DNA of 64,000 nt from Flavobacteriia bacterium (lineage in GTDB: Bacteria; Bacteroidota; Bacteroidia; Flavobacteriales_D; Crocinitomicaceae): contig JACPDW010000010.1 in NCBI GenBank assembly GCA_016183815.1, forward strand, positions 124,001-188,000, in the 5' to 3' direction. Both the position numbers and the translations under genes were made by a program. Below are positions 17,494-26,735 of the stretch, piece after piece. Position 1 is the stretch's first letter. Each line of letters opens with the position of its first letter. The notes below the pieces were generated by a model. That model was not told the origin of the DNA. It saw only the letters and a list, made by a program, of their open reading frames with translations, and did not search any database.

Positions 17494-18372
17494 ATGAGTA
17501 ACAAACAAAATAAAGGAATACAAACTGGATATGTTTCAACTGTGATTGGGATTTCATTAATATTGTTTATGATTGGAATTGTACTTTCAGGTTATTTTGC
17601 ATTAACTACCATTCAAAAACAAGCAAAAGAAAGTTTACAAGGAGACGTTTTTTTTAAAATTGACGTTACAGAGCCAGACATGAAGCAAATTGCCGTTCAA
17701 ATGAGTTCATGGAATGAATTTAAAGAAGTGTTTTTTGTGTCATCTGAACGTGCTATGGATGATTTTTCCGATAATACAAATCAAAAGGAAGAAATCAGAG
17801 ATATTTTTGAAGGAACTATGCCTTTACCACCTAGTTTGCGTTTTCAACCAAAAGAAAAGTTTGCAAACAAAAAAGGAATGAAGAGGATTAAAGAAAAATT
17901 AATGAACTCCTTTTTGGAAGAAATTGATGAAGTTCATTATGATGAATCGTCTGTTGAAAAAGTTAATTTGGGTTTTAAACAATTTGTATTTTTGTTTTTA
18001 GTAATAGCATTTTTTCTCTTAATAGTTGCTGTAGCGATGATTAATAACACTATTCGTTTGGCATTATTTTCAAAAAGATTTACCATTAAAACCATGCAAT
18101 TAGTAGGTGCCAATGCTTCATTTATAAGAAAACCATTTTTATTTCAATCTTTAATTCAAGGATTTATGTCATCTATTATAGGTTTTTCTCTTCTTTGTTT
18201 ATTGTTTTATGCTTTGAATAGTATGCTCAAAACGATTGAAATCCCTTTATCACTTCAAGATTTTTTATTTCTTTTTGCTATTTTATTACTTTTAGGACTT
18301 ATTATTGCATTTTTATCTACTTATTTCTCTTTAAATCGTTATTTAAGAAAAAAATTAGATCAATTATATTAA
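17494..18372 (+). CDS. ftsX: Cell division protein FtsX (permease-like)
   Basis: This 292-residue integral membrane protein, with the ATPase FtsE, couples septal ring assembly to peptidoglycan hydrolase activation. There is one N-terminal membrane segment (about 14-40), an extracytoplasmic domain (about 45-160) and three further helices (about 165-285), with the FtsX signature near KRFTIKTMQLVGANASFIRKPF. The N-terminal basic GIQTGYVSTVIGISLILFM is typical of Bacteroidota FtsX. FtsE is not encoded here. It is followed at 17 bp by DUF3098 and then uppP, a gene order commonly seen in this phylum. Confidence 0.92.
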   Translation: MSNKQNKGIQTGYVSTVIGISLILFMIGIVLSGYFALTTIQKQAKESLQGDVFFKIDVTEPDMKQIAVQMSSWNEFKEVFFVSSERAMDDFSDNTNQKEEIRDIFEGTMPLPPSLRFQPKEKFANKKGMKRIKEKLMNSFLEEIDEVHYDESSVEKVNLGFKQFVFLFLVIAFFLLIVAVAMINNTIRLALFSKRFTIKTMQLVGANASFIRKPFLFQSLIQGFMSSIIGFSLLCLLFYALNSMLKTIEIPLSLQDFLFLFAILLLLGLIIAFLSTYFSLNRYLRKKLDQLY

Positions 18373-18389
18373 CTTAATATTTATAAATT

Positions 18390-18620
18390 ATGTTTGCATT
18401 TCAAAAAGATAATTACAAATGGCTCTTTATTGGTTTAGCTATCAACATCTTAGGGTTTATACTGATGATTGGTGGAGGAACAGATGATCCAAAACAGTTT
18501 AATGCTTCTGAACTATTTAGTCCTGTTCGTTTAACAGTTGCACCATTTTTAATCGTAGCGGGCTACGTTGTGATAATATATGCCATCATGAAAAAACCAA
18601 AAAAAAACATTAATAAATAA
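18390..18620 (+). CDS. DUF3098 family small membrane protein
   Basis: This 76-residue protein has two predicted transmembrane helices (about 10-28 and 50-69). The N-terminal FQKDNYKWLFIGLAINILGF and GGGTDDPKQFN with SPVRLTVAPFLIVAGYVV are the signature of DUF3098, a Bacteroidota family usually found between ftsX and uppP. Function is unknown; its constant neighbourhood suggests a role in division or envelope lipid cycling. It starts 17 bp after ftsX and ends 6 bp before uppP, so it belongs to the same operon. Confidence 0.88.
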   Translation: MFAFQKDNYKWLFIGLAINILGFILMIGGGTDDPKQFNASELFSPVRLTVAPFLIVAGYVVIIYAIMKKPKKNINK

Positions 18621-18626
18621 ACTTAG

Positions 18627-19436
18627 GTGGATATAATACAAGCTATAGTTATTGCTATCGTTGAGGGATTAACTGAATATTTACCTATTTCATCAACGGC
18701 CCACATGATTTTTACTTCTACTTTTTTTGGTATTGAAGGTGATGATTTTGTGAAAATGTTTCAAGTTTCAATCCAATTTGGTGCAATTTTAGCAGTTGTT
18801 GCTTTGTATTGGAAAAAGTTTTTTAATTTTTCACGGCTTAATTTTTATTTAAAATTAATCGTTGCTGTAATTCCTGCTTTAATTTTAGGAAAATTATTTG
18901 ACGACAAAATTGAAGCTGTTTTAGAAAAGCCCATTCCAATTGCACTTGTTTTAATTGTCGGTGGATTTGTATTACTTTTTATAGATCGTTTTTTCACAAA
19001 AAATCAACTTGAAGAAGAAGAACAGATTTCCTACAAAAAAGGATTTATTATTGGATTATGGCAGTGTATTGCCATGATGCCTGGTGTTTCTAGAGCTGCT
19101 GCTTCTATTATTGGTGGGATGCAACAAGGTTTAAGCAGAAAATTAGCGGCAGAATTTAGTTTCTTCTTAGCCGTTCCTACTATGTTAGCGGTTACCGTAT
19201 ATTCTGTTTTTCTTAAAGATTGGTCTTTTCAATCAAAAGAAGTGAAAGGTTATGAGATGATTTTTTCCGATAATACACATTTAACTTTTTTTATTTTAGG
19301 TAATATTATAGCTTTTGTTGTTGCAATGTTTGCTATTAAATTTTTTATCGGTTTGATTCAAAAATACGGTTTTGCTCTTTGGGGTTGGTATCGTATAATA
19401 GTAGGAATTTTTTTATTGGTTTATTTTCTATTGTAA
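18627..19436 (+). CDS. uppP: Undecaprenyl-diphosphate phosphatase
   Basis: This 269-residue polytopic membrane enzyme (BacA family) dephosphorylates undecaprenyl diphosphate so the carrier can be reused in wall and polysaccharide synthesis. Both family motifs are present: VEGLTEYLPISSTAHM near the N-terminus, with the catalytic Glu/Ser residues, and MPGVSRAAASIIGGM (about 150-165) with the catalytic Arg. About seven hydrophobic helices cover the rest. The start is GTG at 18627, six bases after the DUF3098 stop; no in-frame ATG would keep the first motif. In many Bacteroidota truB follows uppP; here a convergent acyl-CoA dehydrogenase follows instead after 154 bp. Confidence 0.94.
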   Translation: MDIIQAIVIAIVEGLTEYLPISSTAHMIFTSTFFGIEGDDFVKMFQVSIQFGAILAVVALYWKKFFNFSRLNFYLKLIVAVIPALILGKLFDDKIEAVLEKPIPIALVLIVGGFVLLFIDRFFTKNQLEEEEQISYKKGFIIGLWQCIAMMPGVSRAAASIIGGMQQGLSRKLAAEFSFFLAVPTMLAVTVYSVFLKDWSFQSKEVKGYEMIFSDNTHLTFFILGNIIAFVVAMFAIKFFIGLIQKYGFALWGWYRIIVGIFLLVYFLL

Positions 19437-19590
19437 TTCAATTTCATCAAAAAAAGCATTTTAATTGATTCTATTTTAAAAAAAATAAATGAAAATTCAA
19501 ACAAAAATTGAAAACTCTTTTTGTATTATCTCCCATTTGTCAGAATGATTGTTCTCGAATGACGTGGAAAAAAACAAAAAGAAATTAATA

Positions 19591-20796
19591 CTACATTTTC
19601 GACAAATCAGGCATTTCTCTTGAAAAAGCTGGTATTCCAGTAACATCCATTCCCGTAATGAGCAAATGAATATCGTGAGTACCCTCATAAGTTACAACAG
19701 ATTCTAAATTAGCCATGTGACGCATGATTGAATATTCACTTGTAATTCCCATTCCTCCGTGAATTTGACGAGCTTCTCTAGCTATATTTAATGCAATTTC
19801 TACATTATTTCTTTTAGCCATTGATATTTGTGAGGTTGTTGCTTTTCCTTCGTTTCTTAACTGACCTAAACGAAAAGTCAACAATTGAGCTTTAGTAATT
19901 TCAGTAATCATTTCGGCCAATTTTTTTTGAATTAACTGAAAAGCACCTATTGGTACACCAAATTGAGTTCGTTCTTTAGAATATCTAAGTGCTTGATCGT
20001 AACAGTCCATTGCAGCACCAATCGCACCCCAAGCGATACCATATCTAGCTGAATCTAAACAGCTTAAAGGAGCGCCTAATCCAGTTCTTCCAGGTAAAAT
20101 ATTTGCTTTAGGAACTTTTACGTCAACGAAAATCAACTCACCAGTTGAAGAAGCTCTAAGTGAAAGTTTGCCATGCATTTCTGGAGTAGAAAATCCTTCC
20201 ATTCCTCTTTCTACAACCAATCCGTGAATTCTTCCTTTTTCATCTTTAGCCCAAACTACAGCAATATCTGCAAAAGGAGCATTAGAAATCCACATTTTAG
20301 CACCATTTAAAATAACGTGATCTCCAGCATCTTTAAAATTACTTACCATTCCTCCTGGATTGGATCCGTAATCTGGTTCTGTTAAACCAAAACAGCCCAT
20401 CATTTCACCTGTTGCTAATTTGGGAAGGTATTTCCTTTTTTGTTCTTCACTTCCATATTTCCAAATAGGATACATTACCAATGAACTCTGTACTGAAGCC
20501 GTTGAACGCAAACCAGAATCGCATCTTTCTAATTCTTGCATTATCAAACCATAAGAGATTTGATCTAAACCTGGGCCGCCGTATTCTTCAGGGATATATG
20601 GTCCAAAAGCACCAATTTCACCAAGACCACTCAACAAATGAGAAGGAAATTCAGATTTTTCATAATACTCATCAATAATTGGAGAGACTTCTTTTTTTAC
20701 CCAAGCTCGGGCTGCATCTCTTACTAATTTATGTTCTTCTGAATACAATTCGTCTAATTGATAATAATCAGGATGGGTATATAAATCTGTTCTCAT
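19591..20796 (-). CDS. gcdH: Glutaryl-CoA dehydrogenase-like acyl-CoA dehydrogenase
   Basis: This 401-residue FAD enzyme is expected to convert glutaryl-CoA to crotonyl-CoA and CO2 in lysine and tryptophan breakdown. It follows the glutaryl-CoA dehydrogenase pattern closely: SGLRSTASVQSSLVMYPI holds the substrate Arg, CFGLTEPDYGSNPG and KMWISNAPFAD the FAD region, and VVTYEGTHDIHLLITG the catalytic Glu. SARYGIAWGAIGA and ERTQFGVPIGAFQLIQKKL are also characteristic. Length fits the family. It stands alone, convergent with uppP, with its own promoter at 20820-20853. No glutaryl-CoA-forming genes are adjacent, so the subfamily call rests on sequence only. Confidence 0.9.
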   Translation of the reverse strand: MRTDLYTHPDYYQLDELYSEEHKLVRDAARAWVKKEVSPIIDEYYEKSEFPSHLLSGLGEIGAFGPYIPEEYGGPGLDQISYGLIMQELERCDSGLRSTASVQSSLVMYPIWKYGSEEQKRKYLPKLATGEMMGCFGLTEPDYGSNPGGMVSNFKDAGDHVILNGAKMWISNAPFADIAVVWAKDEKGRIHGLVVERGMEGFSTPEMHGKLSLRASSTGELIFVDVKVPKANILPGRTGLGAPLSCLDSARYGIAWGAIGAAMDCYDQALRYSKERTQFGVPIGAFQLIQKKLAEMITEITKAQLLTFRLGQLRNEGKATTSQISMAKRNNVEIALNIAREARQIHGGMGITSEYSIMRHMANLESVVTYEGTHDIHLLITGMDVTGIPAFSREMPDLSKM

Positions 20797-20819
20797 TTGA
20801 TTTTAAAAAAAAATTTTCA

Positions 20820-20853
20820 CAAAATTAATGATATTTTTTAAATAGTTAACAAA
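20820..20853 (-). promoter_or_regulatory. Promoter of the acyl-CoA dehydrogenase gene
   Basis: On the minus strand TTTG (20850-20853) is followed 22 nt later by TAATTTTG (20820-20827). This fits the Bacteroidota -33/-7 pattern apart from spacing one base above the usual range. The leader to the ATG at 20796 would be about 17 nt. Confidence 0.5.
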
Positions 20854-20858
20854 GTATC

Positions 20859-21830
20859 TTAGTGTTTTCTATCTAAAATTAAAGAAACTAGTTGGTTTAA
20901 ATTATCTTTTGAATGAAGAGTTTTAATTTGATTTAAGGTTTTAAAAATACTTTTATTATAGTTTTCTTGAAGGTTTTCAATTTCTTTTTTTACACCAATT
21001 TTATCAAAAAAAGTTAAATAACTTAGTATTTTCTCTTCTTCATTCAGTTTATTAATTCTTTCTTGAAATGAAAGATACTCTTTTTCACCAATCAATTCCA
21101 CAGCTTTAATTGACAATATGGTTTTTTTATTTTGAAGTAAATCTCCACCTCTTTTTTTACCGAAAAGTGGGTCGTTGTTGTATAAATCTAAATAATCGTC
21201 ATGTATTTGAAACGACAAACCGACTTCAATACCTAGTTGATAAAGTTTATGTTGATTTTCTAAGTCCGCTCCAGCTATAATTGCTCCCATTTGTAAGGCA
21301 CAAGCCAATAATACAGAGGTTTTCAATTTAATCATTTGAATATATTCCTCTGCATTTACAAAAGTTCTTCTTTCAAAATCCATATCCATTTGTTGTCCTT
21401 CGCAGACCTCAATAGCCGTTTGATTAAACAATTTTAAACAATCAAGTTGACAATTTGTTGGAAGAAATGAAAGTTGTCGATATGCATGAACTAATAATAC
21501 ATCACCTGATAAAATAGCAATGGGAGTATTCCATTTTTTATGTACCGTTTCTTCTCCTCTTCTCAAAATGGCTTCATCCATAATGTCGTCATGAATAAGA
21601 GAAAAATTATGAAAATACTCAATGGCCGTTGCAGCTGGAAAGGATTTTGAATATTCTTTCTCAAAAAGTTGGTGGGATACTAAAACCAATATTGGGCGAA
21701 TTCTTTTTCCACCAAGAGATAAAAAATAATGTAAAGGGTCGTATAAATTTTCAGGTGATTTTGAGAAAGAATTAGAATGAAGATGATTTTCAAAATCTTC
21801 AGTTATCTGGTTTATCGGTATCAAATTCAT
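20859..21830 (-). CDS. Polyprenyl diphosphate synthase (farnesyl/geranylgeranyl type)
   Basis: This 323-residue trans-prenyltransferase elongates allylic diphosphates with isopentenyl diphosphate. Both aspartate-rich motifs are present: LIHDDIMDEAILRRG (DDxxD) and FQIHDDYLDLY (second DDxxD). GGKRIRPILV and GQQMDMDFE are further family marks. Product chain length cannot be fixed by eye; the order and length fit farnesyl or geranylgeranyl diphosphate synthases. The ATG at 21830 is chosen over a TTG four codons upstream. It overlaps the end of the RND/MMPL transporter gene by 32 bp, so translation of the two is linked, suggesting that the prenyl product and the exporter share a lipid or terpenoid pathway. 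Confidence 0.9.
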   Translation of the reverse strand: MNLIPINQITEDFENHLHSNSFSKSPENLYDPLHYFLSLGGKRIRPILVLVSHQLFEKEYSKSFPAATAIEYFHNFSLIHDDIMDEAILRRGEETVHKKWNTPIAILSGDVLLVHAYRQLSFLPTNCQLDCLKLFNQTAIEVCEGQQMDMDFERRTFVNAEEYIQMIKLKTSVLLACALQMGAIIAGADLENQHKLYQLGIEVGLSFQIHDDYLDLYNNDPLFGKKRGGDLLQNKKTILSIKAVELIGEKEYLSFQERINKLNEEEKILSYLTFFDKIGVKKEIENLQENYNKSIFKTLNQIKTLHSKDNLNQLVSLILDRKH

Positions 21831-24459
21831 TATTACTATCAAGTTGTTTCACTTCTAAATCATCCCAATTGATATCAGAGTCTTCATCGTAAACCTCAAA
21901 ATAGGGTTCTTCAAATGATTTTGTTGTAATTAATCTATCTAAAGAAAGTAAGATACTGGGAAGTACAATTAAATTGGTTAACATGGCAATTAGTAATGTT
22001 ATTGAGATTAACATTCCAAGTGCTTTTGTTCCCCCAAATTGTGAAAAACTTAAAACGGAAAAGCCAAAAAACAAAATAATTGAGGTATAAAACATTCCAA
22101 TACCAGACTCTTTTATAGAGATTAAAATACATTCTTTCAAATTCCATTTTTTTGTTTTTAACTCTAATCTGTATTTAGAAAGAAAATGAATGGTGTCGTC
22201 AACAGAAATACCCAAAGCAATACTAAAGATCAACAAGGTTGAAGGTTTTAATGGTATTTGAAACCAACCCATTATTCCCGCAGTCATCACTAATGGAATT
22301 AAATTTGGAATCATTGACACAAGAACCATTCTAAAAGACCGAAATAAAAGTGCCATTAATATGGAGATTGAGATTATTGCAAATAAAATACTAGTGAATA
22401 AATTTTTAACTAAATACATTGTGCCTTCAGATACAACCACAGATGTGCCGGTTAAAGTTATTTCAAAAAACTCATCATTTACCGCTTGTTTTATATAATG
22501 TTTAAAATTTTTATCTTTATAATATGTTTTGATTTTTTCTGGATTACTGTCAAATTCATATTGTAATGCGGTGTTTTTACTGCTTAAAATTTCAGTAACA
22601 TTATTATATACAGAAGGGAAATACTCAAACAAACTGTCAATGTATTTTTGCTTGTTTTTTTCAATTTGTTTTAGATAATAATTCATTTTGGATTTATCAG
22701 GATTCAAAATTTGATCAAATTTAAGTTTAAGTAATTGTACATAATCGTTCACTTGATAAGAACCTAAATCTTTCATTTGAGTTCGTACCCTTAATGTTGT
22801 ATTTGTGGTATCAATTAATTCTTTTATGGACATATTACTCGCTGAAGAATTGTTCCAATCAAAATTATCGATGTATTTTTTCAAACGTTTTTTATCTCTA
22901 TTAGAAAGTAAACGATATTTGGTAGAATCATTGCCGTAGTAAGCCATGTTGATTACTTTAACAAAGTCCACATATGATAGTGATTTAGAAAAAAGTGTGT
23001 CTTTTGAGACAAGATCTTGAATCTTTTCAATTTTCTCTAACGTTTCATTTTTAAATAAGCGACCAGGTTTTTTATAATTTATTAATATTTCAAATGGGAT
23101 GGCTCCACCAAAATTCTTTTCAATAAAATGTACATCTTTTAATATCGGATCTCCAGGGGGTAAGTCACCAGTAACGTTTCCCGTTGCCTTCATTTTAAAT
23201 ATTCCAACAACACTGATTGCTACTAAGACCAAACATGTAATATAAATCCATTTTCTTTTAAATTGAATTAGATAAACCAATTTATCTAAAAATGATTGAG
23301 CAATTTTTCTGTCTAAGTGTTTTAAATGTCTGGTTTTAGGAGACTTTGAAAAAGTAGTAATGATCGGGATAATTGTAATTGAAATGAAAAAAACCAACAA
23401 GATATTTATTGAAGCTATAACTCCAAATTCAATTAATCTTTGAGAATTGGTAAAGATAAATGTCGAAAAGCCCATAGCTGTAGTGAAGTTGGTTAAAAAG
23501 GTGGCTAGACCAATTTTTGATATTACTACGGCAAGAGCTTTGATTTTATTCCCGTGCTTTTTAACTTCCTGATGGTATTTAGTCATTAAAAACACACAAT
23601 TAGGAATGCTAATCACAATCATTAACGGAGGTATTAATGCCATTAGTATTGAGATGTGATAACCAAACAAACCAATGGTTCCCATTGACCAAATTACAGA
23701 AACAAAAACAACTGAATTACAAATGAAAACGACACGAAACGATTTAAAAAATAAATAGAGAATAATTGAAGTAACAAGAATAGATAAACCAATAAAAAAA
23801 TACATTTCATTCAGAATTCTTTTTCCAACAACAATTCTGATATGTGGTAAACCTGCAAAATGCATTTTACCAAATTCTTTTTCATAATTGAGGGCAATAT
23901 TTTCAACAGTAAGAACAACTTTAGATGTTTTTTGATTGGATAAAAATTTTTCATCCATCTTAACCATCATTAAAGAAACACCGGTAGCAGGATTATACAA
24001 TATGTTTTTGTAAATAGGGTTATTTTTGATTTCGTTTTTTATAGAATCAATTGATTTTTCTTTATAACTGACATCAGAAAACACTCTTTTTGCATCAAAA
24101 CGTTCTTGAGTTTTATTATTTACTAAAGTAAACAATGTTGCCTCAGAAATCACTCCTAAAACCCCATCTATTTGTAAAATACTATCACCAATTTCTTTCC
24201 AAGTCCTAAATTTTTCCTCAGTATAAAAGTCTTTATCTTGAATAGCAATTACAAGGGTAGAACCGTCTTCACCAAATCGTGTTTTAAAGTCTAAGTAATT
24301 TTTTTGTGCTTCTGAGTTTTTTGGAAGAGTATTGCCGTATTTATTATCAATTTTTAACCCTGTAAAGGCAAAATAGCCAAGAAAAACAGTTATTATTAGC
24401 AAAATAGCTAAAATAAATAATCGATTTCTTAAAATAATATTAGCAATTTTTTGCCACAT
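21799..24459 (-). CDS. RND/MMPL family exporter
   Basis: This 886-residue inner-membrane transporter has two repeats, each with one membrane helix, a large periplasmic loop and a five-helix bundle: helices near 12-33, 205-370, 405-425 and 690-850. Typical segments are LIPPLMIVISIPNCVFLMTKY in the first half and IALGISVDDTIHFLSKYRLE in the second; the latter carries the Asp pair of MMPL/HpnN-like proteins. The C-terminus is acidic and ends in the region overlapping the prenyl synthase gene. Such transporters move lipids or hydrophobic molecules towards the outer membrane. No membrane-fusion protein or TolC partner is encoded nearby, as expected for the HpnN/MMPL class. The cargo is unknown. 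Confidence 0.9.
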   Translation of the reverse strand: MWQKIANIILRNRLFILAILLIITVFLGYFAFTGLKIDNKYGNTLPKNSEAQKNYLDFKTRFGEDGSTLVIAIQDKDFYTEEKFRTWKEIGDSILQIDGVLGVISEATLFTLVNNKTQERFDAKRVFSDVSYKEKSIDSIKNEIKNNPIYKNILYNPATGVSLMMVKMDEKFLSNQKTSKVVLTVENIALNYEKEFGKMHFAGLPHIRIVVGKRILNEMYFFIGLSILVTSIILYLFFKSFRVVFICNSVVFVSVIWSMGTIGLFGYHISILMALIPPLMIVISIPNCVFLMTKYHQEVKKHGNKIKALAVVISKIGLATFLTNFTTAMGFSTFIFTNSQRLIEFGVIASINILLVFFISITIIPIITTFSKSPKTRHLKHLDRKIAQSFLDKLVYLIQFKRKWIYITCLVLVAISVVGIFKMKATGNVTGDLPPGDPILKDVHFIEKNFGGAIPFEILINYKKPGRLFKNETLEKIEKIQDLVSKDTLFSKSLSYVDFVKVINMAYYGNDSTKYRLLSNRDKKRLKKYIDNFDWNNSSASNMSIKELIDTTNTTLRVRTQMKDLGSYQVNDYVQLLKLKFDQILNPDKSKMNYYLKQIEKNKQKYIDSLFEYFPSVYNNVTEILSSKNTALQYEFDSNPEKIKTYYKDKNFKHYIKQAVNDEFFEITLTGTSVVVSEGTMYLVKNLFTSILFAIISISILMALLFRSFRMVLVSMIPNLIPLVMTAGIMGWFQIPLKPSTLLIFSIALGISVDDTIHFLSKYRLELKTKKWNLKECILISIKESGIGMFYTSIILFFGFSVLSFSQFGGTKALGMLISITLLIAMLTNLIVLPSILLSLDRLITTKSFEEPYFEVYDEDSDINWDDLEVKQLDSNNEFDTDKPDN

Positions 24460-24501
24460 AAAGCAATTCTATAAATTTTAACTCTTTTAATAAAAAGAGA
24501 A

Positions 24502-24509
24502 CAAAAGTA
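24502..24509 (-). promoter_or_regulatory. Candidate -7 box for the RND exporter-prenyl synthase operon
   Basis: TACTTTTG on the minus strand fits TAnnTTTG and lies 43 bp before the ATG at 24459. No TTTG is seen at the correct -33 distance. Confidence 0.4.
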
Positions 24510-24542
24510 TAAAAATAAAGAAGAAATTAGGTATAAAACAGT

Positions 24543-26576
24543 TTATTTTTTCAAATCGGTATCTAACCATTCAATAAATTCTCGATACCATAAAACACTA
24601 TTTTGAGGTTTCATTATCCAGTGACCTTCCTCCGGAAAGTATAAAAATTTTGATCGTAATCCCTTAACTTGTAATGCTTGATATGCTTGCATACCTTCTG
24701 TTTCAGGAACTCTAAAATCTTTTCCACCATGTATTACCAACATAGGAGTGTCCCAATTATTTAACATATTATGAGGACTATGTTTTAGATAATACTCTTT
24801 GTTTTCAGCCATCCAGTAAGGCCCTTTATTGTCCCAATTTGCGAAAAATAATTCATCTGTTGTTCCATACCAACTTTCTAAGTTAAATAATCCACAATGT
24901 GAAATAAAAGTTTTAAAACGTTTGTTGTGCATCCCTGCTAGATAATATACTGAATATCCTCCATAAGAAGCACCAACTGCACCGATTCTATTGACATCTA
25001 TAAACGGTTCGTTACTAATCACATCAATAGTGCTAATATAGTCTTTAATTGCTTGACCACCCCAATCTTTTGAAATAGCATCGTTCCATTCTTGACCAAA
25101 ACCAGGAAGACCACGTCGGTTTGGTGCGATAACAATATAACCTTGTGAAGCAAAATAGGCTAAATTCCAACGATAAGAAAAAAACTGACTCACCATGCTT
25201 TGTGGGCCCCCATTACAAAACAATATAGAAGGATATTTTTTGTTTTGATTAAAATTGGGAGGGAAAATCATCCAAACATGCATTTTTTTTCCATCACTTG
25301 TTTCTACCCAACGTTCTTGAAATGAAGGTAGTTCAATATTGTCTAAAAGATCTCTATTTATTGAGCTTAGATTCCTTTCTCTTAAACTTTTTAGGGAAAT
25401 ATCGACAATATCAGTAGGTTGTATAAAGGATTGTCTTAAGGTAAGTAATTTGTCTTCATAAACAGAAATGCTCAAAAAATCTTGTTCGTATTTACTGATC
25501 TGTTTCCATTCTTTTGTTGCTATATTTAATTCAAAAATCTGTTTGCAACCTTTGAATGGAGCAATAAAATAAATCTTTTTTTCGTCTTCACTGTAACAGT
25601 ACTCATCGATAGTTAAATCAATATTTTGTGTGAGATTGTTTTTTTGATTGGTTTTTAAATCGTAAAGAATGATGTCGTTTTTATCTGCTTCAAAACCATC
25701 TGATTTCATGCTTAACCACGATAAAAAAGTTCCTTTTGGAGAGATTTTTGGATGTAAATCATACCCTTTATTGTCTGAGCTTAAATTACTTGTTTTTAAG
25801 GTTTTTATATCGTAACTATAAACGTCTGAGTTGGTACTTAAAGCAAAATCTTTACCTTTTTTCTTTTTACAAGAATAAAATATTTTGCTGTCATCAGAAC
25901 TAAAACAAGCATCTTCAATACCTCCAAATGGCGGTAAAATACCATCTAAAAATTGATTTTCGAGTAAATCAGTATATGTTGAAGACAGTTTGTTTTCTTT
26001 TAATTCAAAAAGTAAAAGATGTCTTTTGTTTTGATCCTGCCACGAATTCCAATGGCGATACATTAAATCATCTTCTAATCTCGCATTAGTTAAGGGCAAA
26101 TCAGGGTGTTTATCGTGTAAAGATTGCTTCATTTTCAAAGCACCTAAAAGAAGTATTTGATTGTTTTGTTTGGACAATGTAAACCCTTCAACTTCAAACT
26201 CTTGAACATTACTAATTTGAATTTTATTTTTTCCTAATAAATCAGTTTTCCAAATTTGAGTGTTTCCGCTTTCTGAAGAAAGGTAATAGATTTCGTTGTT
26301 TTTTCCCCATTGACCAGCGTATTCTGAAAAATTAGAAGAACTGATTTTTTGACTATTTAAAGTGCTTATATCGAGCACAAAAAGTCCTGTTTTGCCCGAA
26401 TTTTTTTCAAGGGAATATTCAGATACTTCGTACAAAACAAATTTTTTATCTGGGGAAAGTGAAAAGGAATTGATTCTTTTCATTTTCCATAACAATTCGG
26501 GTGTTAATAATGATTGTGCGTCAGTGAATGAAACTATACAATTTATAAACAGTATGATCAAAACTAATTTTTTCAT
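24543..26576 (-). CDS. S9 family (prolyl oligopeptidase/acylaminoacyl peptidase-like) secreted peptidase
   Basis: This 677-residue serine peptidase has an N-terminal beta-propeller (about 25-400) and a C-terminal alpha/beta-hydrolase (about 420-675). The nucleophile elbow is GAVGASYGGYSVYYLAG (GxSxGG). The Asp follows in VIHGGKDFRVPETEG and the His in FPEEGHWIMKPQN, so the triad is complete. A signal peptide (MKKLVLIILFINCIVSFTDAQ) places it in the periplasm or outside. ATG 26576 is preferred over an ATG at 26600 because it gives a clean signal peptide and because a TACCTTTG box at 26598-26605 would place transcription start at about 26591. It is transcribed alone. It probably trims peptides imported as nutrients. 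Confidence 0.93.
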   Translation of the reverse strand: MKKLVLIILFINCIVSFTDAQSLLTPELLWKMKRINSFSLSPDKKFVLYEVSEYSLEKNSGKTGLFVLDISTLNSQKISSSNFSEYAGQWGKNNEIYYLSSESGNTQIWKTDLLGKNKIQISNVQEFEVEGFTLSKQNNQILLLGALKMKQSLHDKHPDLPLTNARLEDDLMYRHWNSWQDQNKRHLLLFELKENKLSSTYTDLLENQFLDGILPPFGGIEDACFSSDDSKIFYSCKKKKGKDFALSTNSDVYSYDIKTLKTSNLSSDNKGYDLHPKISPKGTFLSWLSMKSDGFEADKNDIILYDLKTNQKNNLTQNIDLTIDEYCYSEDEKKIYFIAPFKGCKQIFELNIATKEWKQISKYEQDFLSISVYEDKLLTLRQSFIQPTDIVDISLKSLRERNLSSINRDLLDNIELPSFQERWVETSDGKKMHVWMIFPPNFNQNKKYPSILFCNGGPQSMVSQFFSYRWNLAYFASQGYIVIAPNRRGLPGFGQEWNDAISKDWGGQAIKDYISTIDVISNEPFIDVNRIGAVGASYGGYSVYYLAGMHNKRFKTFISHCGLFNLESWYGTTDELFFANWDNKGPYWMAENKEYYLKHSPHNMLNNWDTPMLVIHGGKDFRVPETEGMQAYQALQVKGLRSKFLYFPEEGHWIMKPQNSVLWYREFIEWLDTDLKK

Positions 26577-26597
26577 CAAAAAAAAGAAATAATTAAA

Positions 26598-26605
26598 CAA
26601 AGGTA
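26598..26605 (-). promoter_or_regulatory. Promoter -7 box of the S9 peptidase gene
   Basis: TACCTTTG on the minus strand fits TAnnTTTG, with a predicted transcription start about 15 nt before ATG 26576. It decides between the two possible start codons. No clear -33 element is seen. Confidence 0.5.
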
Positions 26606-26735
26606 AGGAAAATTTGATTTTAAAAATGGTCTTTTATATTTTTTTATAGGGTAATCAACATTAATCGCAATCCTCTGATTAAATACTAACAATTAGGTGC
26701 CGTGATTTTCGTTCAATTTTTGGATAAATGAGTTT

